NCBI GenBank assembly: GCA_025504975.1
Contig: JANUWI010000002.1
Location: 1,674,001 to 1,738,000, forward strand
Direction of reading: 5' to 3'
Source of the DNA: Plenodomus lindquistii
Taxonomy: Eukaryota; Ascomycota; Dothideomycetes; Pleosporales; Leptosphaeriaceae
Length of the DNA stretch: 64,000 bases
In this document: positions 58,509 to 64,000 of the stretch, in pieces
Layout: every line of letters begins with the position of its first letter
How positions within the stretch are numbered: position 1 is the stretch's first letter
Program-made: the position numbers and the translations under genes
Notes under the pieces: generated by a model
Databases searched by the model: none
Told to the model about the DNA's origin: nothing
What the model saw: the letters and a program-made list of their open reading frames with translations, nothing else

Positions 58509-59290
58509 ATGTCCGCCCACAAAGGAAGCCCCGAAGCCCAAGCTGCACTCTCCGCACTCGCAACAGCACTGCACATGGGCCCCGCCACTCTGCGGTCGAT
58601 CCTGGAAAGCTCACTGAACAGTGTGCACGCTGGAGTGGGTCCTGCTGCTGCGCTCCGGACGACATGCGCGAGCTTTGGGTATGAGTACGATACGGACGCT
58701 TTCGAGGGCCTGATGCAAGCTTTTCGGCAGGTGTTCTCAGAGTTGGCTGCGCGAAGTGGTGAGTAGCGGACGCGGTGGTTATACGGGGAGAGAAGATGAT
58801 GATGACGATGATGCTAATGAGTGGTGTAGATGTAGATGTAGATGTACCGAGGATTGTAGTCACTGCTCCTGCGAAGTCTGCGGCTGAGACGGTCAATCCT
58901 TACGATACTAAGCGTACTCCTTCCCTCCTGCTCGCACAGAATGTAGCACCCCAGGCGTATCTCAACGGCCCAGCGCTACTTTACCATAACGGTATCCCGA
59001 GCTCACCCAGCTTCTATCACCATCGCGATTATTATCAACAGTATCTCCTCCCCGAGTACGACACCGTCCCGGGATTCTGGTCAGCAGACTCTGGCTTCGC
59101 GTTTGATACGATTCCACAACCTCTGGTCGTCGGACTGGGACAGGGAGGACAAACGCACGCAGGACTATCAGAACTTATGCAGGGGTACCAAGGATTCTAT
59201 AATGCGCCGCCGCTAAGGGATACGAATTGGAGCATGGGCAGGTATGCGGATTCGATGGAGGAATGGCGGGATGGGAGTGGGGAGCGGTAG
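58509..59290 (+). CDS. Orphan protein, unrecognised
   Basis: Two exons (58509-58758 and 58830-59290) with a 71 bp intron (GTGAGT, GCTAAT branch, TAG) give 236 residues. Exon 1 encodes an Ala/Leu-rich helical region (EAQAALSALATALHMG, then FEGLMQAFRQVFSEL). Exon 2 begins with a short Asp-Val repeat (VDVDV), then a Tyr/Pro/Gly-rich disordered part ending in TNWSMGRYADSMEEW. No signal peptide, membrane span or known domain is visible. The Asp-Val repeat comes from a GATGTA microsatellite at the splice junction. It is probably lineage-restricted, and the exon structure is supported by frame continuity only. Confidence 0.6.
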
Positions 59291-60049
59291 AGTTGTGCGT
59301 TGTGCGTTGTGAGAGATCATGCATTTTGGGGTAAGACGATAGATTCTCTTTCTCCCAATCCCAAGAAAGCTAGAAATTCGGGAGATTGATGAGGATAGTA
59401 TGAAGGTTTCCAGTGATCTCTTTTTCCTTTCCTTGATATGAGGTAGACTGCGGACGTCCAACTGGTGAAGAAGCAGACATGCGATTGCGATGACTAAAAT
59501 AATGAAACACTCACCATCATCACAACTACGGGAACCAATCTTCCCGTCTGTCTGCTGCCAGCTCTTAATTCAATCTCTGCAGTGCGCTTCGTGACATTTC
59601 TTTACCCCAGAGATCCTCTTTACAAACCCCCCCCCCCCCCCCCATCTTCCCAGTTGCACCCATGGACCTCCCTACTCACTGCGCCAAACATACCTTCCCC
59701 TACAAACGACACCCAAGCTCCTCATAAACACACCACACCAGATCCCCACTCTTACTCAACCGCGTGGCAAGTGAGACATTCCCTTTCCCTTTCACCCACC
59801 CACCGACTGTATACAAACAGTTTGTCATACAACATCCACCTCACCACACCCCTTTCACTTTCACCTCTTGGCAAAAAAACAATAACGATCGAACCGTCCA
59901 GACCCCCACTGCCCCAAACGCTGTAAACTACTGGGAAAAAAAAAACTTTCTCTGTGGGTTTTAGCTCGCACTCTTCTACCATACACACACAGGATACAGA
60001 TACGGATACGGGTTGAGAAAGTGACCACCAGTGGTGTTTGCAGACAGCG
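59291..60049. other. Intergenic with C17 homopolymer
   Basis: A 759 bp gap. A 17-base C run (59627-59643) is followed by C/A-rich DNA to about 59930, an A-run at 59936-59945, and a leader rich in ACAC and GATAC before the next start. No gene is supported. Confidence 0.45.
59627..59643. repeat. C17 homopolymer
   Basis: Seventeen consecutive cytosines in non-coding DNA, the longest homopolymer in the window. Confidence 0.9.
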
Positions 60050-61209
60050 ATGGCGAATCCACCTACCACCAACGACGATAACACAACATACACATACACA
60101 TACACCCCCTTCCTCTCCCTCCCCACCTCCCTCTTCCCCTCCAACGACGCGGACTTCGCATCCTCATTCATGCGCGGCGAGGGGAATTACACCGTACGTG
60201 TGCATCCGGAGAAGAATCGTGCTCGTAAGTCGTACCGGTGCTTGCGTTTACGTTACATTACACGAGGGATTGAGTAGGGAGACTGTACATGTGCTGATTA
60301 AAGTGGTGGATGTAGCGATGCCCGCGCATCCGCATCCGAGAGATGACGGGGAACATTGCTGGCGGTATGATGGGGGATTTGTGTGGACGGGGGAGGCGAT
60401 GGTGGTTGCGGGGCGGGAGGAGGAGGGGGGGAGGCGTGGGGGCGAGGTTTTAGGTGAGTTGAGTTGAGTTGAGTTGAGTTGATGTTGAGGTTTTGCGAAT
60501 TGACAAAATAGGTAGGTTGGTTGTAGGTTAGTTTACTGACGATTGATTAGTAGATGTGTATGCTCGTGCTGCCGACGACGACGGCCCTTGTTCACCTGAG
60601 AATCCTACCACGGCCGGTTCCTTGACGCATACGCGTAGCAATGCACAATCAGGACCTGGCAATATGTCTTCGTCTTGCTGCACCACCGTCGCTGGAGTGT
60701 TGGAACAGGGGTTTACACCTACGACTGGTGCGTCGGTGTACGACGCGAATACCACGTTCAACGGCGGAAACTACACCACCTTCCCCCAGCCCCACACCCT
60801 CCCCCAGACTATCAATCCCGCTCTCCTAACCCTCAACCCTAATTACAATTACAATTACAATTACAATTACACCTCGCCCCCTCCCTCTTACCCCTTATAT
60901 TCCTCCACTAACCCAACAACACCCTACCCTTCCTTTCCCCCACCCTCCTCCTCCTCCTCTGCCCCTCTACCTCATTTTTCTTCCTCTTCTGCCAATTTCC
61001 CTCCCCATCCATCTATTGACCTCCCACCCCCCCTAACCGACACCCAACTCATCCTCCTGTACAAATGGCGCGTAGTCAAGAAAAAAGGTTCAGATGAGTA
61101 TTTGAAGTTTTTTCCGGGGCAGACGAGGGAGTCGCTTGTTGGTGCTTGGAAGGTGGGGAGGGCGAGGGCGAGGGGGTTGTTTGGAGAGAGAGAAAAGAAA
61201 AGAAGGTAG
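60050..61209 (+). CDS. Low-complexity orphan protein, unrecognised
   Basis: Three exons (60050-60231, 60278-60453 and 60554-61209; introns 46 and 100 bp) give 337 residues. Exon 1 begins with a YTYTYT stretch and FLSLPTSLFPSNDADFASS. Exon 2 continues with VHVLIKVVDVAMPAHPHP and an acidic, Trp-containing segment. Exon 3 is Pro/Ser/Tyr-rich, holds a five-fold Asn-Tyr repeat, and ends in the more ordered LTDTQLILLYKWRVVKKKGSDEY with a basic C-terminus. The first donor (GTACCG) is inferred because the more canonical GTAAGT six bases earlier breaks the frame. No known domain was recognised; the C-terminal helical motif may be the functional part. It is probably a fast-evolving nuclear or cytosolic protein. 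Confidence 0.55.
60456..60482. repeat. (GAGTT)5 repeat in intron 2 of the orphan gene
   Basis: Five tandem pentamers immediately inside the donor site GTGAGTT, so the repeat includes part of the splice signal and offers repeated, similar donors. Confidence 0.85.
60841..60870 (+). repeat. (AATTAC)5 coding minisatellite
   Basis: Five perfect hexamers, each encoding Asn-Tyr, in exon 3 of the orphan gene. Length change stays in frame. Confidence 0.9.
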
Positions 61210-61461
61210 TGGGAAGGGAAGGGAAGGGAAGGGAGGGGGTGTTGAGGAGGGGGAGTGATGGGATATGAGGGGAATGAAGTGAGATGACAGAACCAGAATA
61301 GGAGTCTTGATGGGAGGGGGAAAAAAAAAGAAAAAAAACTGAGAATATGATGATTGACGCCCTGTATCTGTTCTATCTTCTATATTTTCCCCCCTCCCAT
61401 CCCCACCCCCACCACCATCTCTCCCTCCCCCTCTGCCTCTCCCTCAATAAGCCAAAACCCC
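61210..61461. terminator. Convergent 3' region, orphan gene / HUT1
   Basis: A 252 bp gap between convergent stops. It has a (GGGAA)n repeat at 61211-61235, then an A-rich stretch (61320-61340) and pyrimidine-rich DNA. No gene is seen. Confidence 0.4.
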
Positions 61462-62801
61462 CTAATCCTTCTTCTTCCCCCCACCAGCAGCAGCAGCAGC
61501 CTTAGCAGCCTCCCTCGCCTTCCTCGCCTTCTCCCACCTCCCAAACCCAGCCTCGGCTCCAACCCCCCCAAACACCAATCCCACCCCCACCCACTGCATC
61601 CCCGTAATCTCATGCCCAAACCACCAAACACTCCAAACCATCGTCAACATCTTCCTCGTCACGGTAACCGTAACAAGCAAGAGACTAGAAAAATGCGCCA
61701 GGGTGTGGAAAATGAAGACTTGGCCGATAGCTCCACAGGCTGCGAAACCGAGGACGTCCCAGCCTACGGCAGGATATGTGGTGCTGAAGGCCAGTGCGTC
61801 GAGGAGTTCGCCGCGGCCTGTGGGGGATAGGCCCAGGTAGGGTGCTAGGGGTGTTGAAGCGAGGAGGGGGGAGATGAGGAGGTACGAAGTCGTAAGTAGT
61901 GTACTTATAATATTCTGGGCACACATCATCTGGGGACCCGTGAATCCTTTGAACGAGGTGAAAATCTGGTCTTGCACTGTATTCGTCAGACCATCGAAGA
62001 GTAAATTTACGCCTAATAAAAAGAGGCCAATAGTCTTTGACGCATCAGCGGCGACGCCCTTTTTCGCGGCTTTGCGGGCCGTGGAGGGATTGTGTAGGGT
62101 GAAGACTGCGACGCCGAGGGTTACACAGCCGATGACGAGGTATTTGTACAGTGGGTAGCGTTTCTGGAAGAGCGAAATGTGCAGGAACATTACGGGGAGG
62201 AGTTTGCAGCTCTTGGCGAGGATAAAGGTGACGTAGTCGATGTGTTTGAGACTTGCGTAGCCGAAGGGGGAGGCGAGGCTGCTGGTTATGGCGATGAGGA
62301 GGAGGGGCCAGAGAATGGCGGTTGAGGGGAATATCGGGGGGATGCGGCGGGAGCGGGTGGTTGGGTCGCGGGGCGCGGAGGAGACGAGGTACATGTAGCC
62401 TGTTATTGCGGCGAAGGCGGATTGGATGGTGTTGAGGAAGATGGCGTAGGTGAAGCGCGCGTTGTTGGGGCCGTGGGTTGTGGTTGTGAGGCGTTCTTGG
62501 AGCATGGCCCAGGACATGCTGGTGTGGTGTTGATTTAGCTGCGTGAACATATATTTCCATTGCTATGCGAAATGAAGGGTACTTACAAACTCAGATAGAT
62601 GCCACCTACGCAGACCAACAGCTGGAACAGCCCCGCCTCCTTCTGTTCCTTGGGGTTGCGCGCGTGCAGTTCGGCCTGCTCTTCAATCTTCCTCTCGAGC
62701 GAATGCACTGCATCGTCTAATTGGTGCGCCACGCCATTCGCATGTTTCCGTGTCTGCGACGAGGCCCGCTGGCTTGGTGTCGCAGCCTTTGAACGCGCCA
62801 T
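61462..62801 (-). CDS. HUT1: UDP-galactose transporter homologue HUT1 (SLC35B1 type)
   Basis: Two exons, complement of 61462-62518 and 62587-62801 (intron 68 bp, CACCAG acceptor), give 423 residues. A hydrophilic N-terminus of about 55 residues precedes QLLVCVGGIYLSF, joined by splicing to MSWAMLQERLTTT. The YLSF-x-W-x-LQER segment is the signature of this family. The rest carries about ten helices, including ILAKSCKLLPVMFLHISLFQKRYPLYKYLVI, FDGLTNTVQDQIF, ISALGQ-like GAIGQVFIFHTLAHF and TRKMLTMVWS. It ends in a Lys-rich C-terminus (GGGKKKD), an ER-retention-like dilysine context. It moves UDP-galactose or adenine nucleotides across the ER membrane (SLC35B1 is reported as an ATP/ADP exchanger). 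The coding strand is C-rich 5' and G-rich 3'. Confidence 0.9.
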
Positions 62802-63533
62802 GGTAGAAATCGCGTTGGCGCAAGTGTGCAGTTAGTCGTCTGCAATGCAAGATGTAAAGGAGTGTCGTCCAGCCCCCTGATCCTCAAATGTCAAAGCGAT
62901 GTTACTATCACCGCAAACCACGCGAGTCTTGTTGTTCGGGTATATCAGACACAGCTGGAAGGAGTGACAGCTGTCCTGTTGTTTTAGATTGCAATCATCG
63001 AGACATGATGCAAAGTCCACGGTGGCTTCTTGTCGCGCAAGGCTAGGAGCGCTAACGCACGGTCCATCCCGCGCTGTGAGGCTCCAGGGATCGGAACTCG
63101 GAAACAGGGATCGGAACGCAGCCGCTGACATCCTGGCGAGCGAAGCTTGAACGCGTCTGCGGGGCAAACCTTGCGTGCGGGCAACAACGCTGCATGAACG
63201 AGCTCTCTCATATACAGTCCAAGGTATCACGAGTCCTCGAAGACTCTGCATTGTTGATGGTGATATCATCCGTTTAGAAACTCGCCTTACAGCCTGTAGT
63301 ACTGGCGCTATACGTCCACCGCCCCACCCACTCATAAAATCGTAATGTTCTGTTCCCAAAGTTTCCAGAACGATGATGCTCGCTAAGATGAAACACAACG
63401 CCTGATCCCTGACCAAAACCTGCCAGCAGACCACGGAAGGAAAGAAAAGCCCACGCAGATCCTCAACCCCCCCCCCCGTCCGTCCGCCCTCTTACCGCTC
63501 CGCCTCACTCCCCCCGGCTCACACTCCCAATTC
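62802..63533. other. Intergenic, HUT1 promoter to partial gene
   Basis: A 732 bp gap. A minus-strand frame of about 200 codons crosses it (62832-63434) but has chance-like composition and no features. A C11 run is at 63467-63477. It probably holds the HUT1 promoter and the 3' end of the neighbouring gene. Confidence 0.4.
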
Positions 63534-64000
63534 TCACGCTTCACCCCGCACAATCTTCGCAACAGCACTCTTAACAAGCACCCACATGGGCCCAGCATTA
63601 ACCTCCTTCTTGCCCTCGCCCTCGCCCATCCCACACTTCCTCTTCCACGCCTCTCTCCACCCCCTCTCCGTATCCTTCTGCTTAAGCCGCATCAGCTGCC
63701 CCGCCCTCTTCCCCTGCCTCCTGTACCCCGTGAGAAAAGCATCCCACTCGCTCCTCTCCTTGACGAAAATAACAACACCGTTACCTGCGTCAATGGGCTG
63801 GCTACCTCCACTTAGGATCCGCGCTTCCCACGCGCTGCCAATGGATTTAAACGTAAAGTCATGAGCCTCAAGTACGTAGTACCGTTTCCGCTTGCCTAGT
63901 TTCGACGCGTGTTGGCTGGACGGTGTGATCCAGCGTTCGGCGCGGGAGTAGATGCCGTCGGCTAGGGCTTCGTGGAGAAGGGCAGAGGGGATGTATTGCC
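63534..64000 (-). CDS. 3' end of an unrecognised gene (truncated by window edge)
   Basis: An open minus-strand frame of 155 codons runs from the window edge to a TGA at 63534-63536 and has no start in view. It reads YIPSALLHEALADGIYSR, then RYYVLEAHDFTFKSIGSAWEAR, GNGVVIFVKERSEWDAFLTG, a long basic amphipathic region, and ends GPMWVLVKSAVAKIVRGEA. The composition is protein-like throughout and the frame also shows the 5' C-rich to 3' G-rich switch of other genes here. I do not recognise the family. It lies convergent to nothing in view and tandem to HUT1. Confidence 0.7.
   Translation of the reverse strand, partial: QYIPSALLHEALADGIYSRAERWITPSSQHASKLGKRKRYYVLEAHDFTFKSIGSAWEARILSGGSQPIDAGNGVVIFVKERSEWDAFLTGYRRQGKRAGQLMRLKQKDTERGWREAWKRKCGMGEGEGKKEVNAGPMWVLVKSAVAKIVRGEA

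Noticed and set aside
60225..60277. Canonical GTAAGT donor for intron 1 of the 60 kb orphan gene
   Set aside because: Joining it to the TAG acceptor at 60277 breaks the frame of the following exon, so the GTACCG donor at 60232 was preferred.
62832..63434. 200-codon minus-strand frame upstream of HUT1
   Set aside because: Chance-like composition, no motif, and it would occupy the HUT1 promoter.

Overview
The window is a stretch of a filamentous ascomycete chromosome. It carries spliced protein-coding genes with mostly 46-70 bp GT-AG introns, two HET-domain genes, a Zn(II)2Cys6 regulator, secreted hydrolase-like proteins and conserved eukaryotic housekeeping genes. Overall gene content and short introns suit the Dothideomycetes (perhaps Pleosporales), but that placement is inference; no rRNA or tRNA gene was recognised.

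Left part (1-16.5 kb): a divergent housekeeping pair, RLP24 (60S ribosome biogenesis, minus) and PAM18/TIM14 (mitochondrial import J-protein, plus). Then an accessory block: HET gene 1, a convergent small F-box protein with four CxxC pairs, HET gene 2, a secreted M14-type carboxypeptidase-like protein, a secreted 901-residue DUF5695-like protein, a glutathione S-transferase-like protein and an alpha/beta hydrolase with two unusually long introns.

Middle (17-29.6 kb): a six-exon Zn2Cys6 transcription factor, AIM18 (mitochondrial chalcone-isomerase-like), NSE3 (MAGE subunit of SMC5/6), SPP1 (PHD subunit of the Set1/COMPASS H3K4 methylase) and an unrecognised four-span membrane protein.

Centre (29.6-42.7 kb): a gene-poor region. 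Its only confident gene is ARPC5 (Arp2/3 complex p16 subunit), rebuilt here from four small exons at 32.83-33.86 kb. About 8.9 kb after it carries no gene I can support.

Right part (42.7-64 kb): an L-rhamnose mutarotase next to a co-oriented anion:cation-symporter-type MFS transporter, which may be a small sugar-uptake module; a possible two-exon small gene; an unrecognised multi-span membrane protein; CLU1/TIF31 divergent from a mitochondrial P-loop ATPase; two unrecognised Pro/Asn/Tyr-rich orphan genes; HUT1 (ER UDP-galactose transporter homologue); and the 3' end of a gene running off the right edge.

The most unexpected signal is compositional. Many genes on both strands switch abruptly, on the coding strand, from C-rich in the 5' part to G-rich in the 3' part. 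No entirely new system is obvious. The best candidates for follow-up are this intragenic skew switch, the HET/F-box/HET cluster, the large gene desert and the rhamnose pair.
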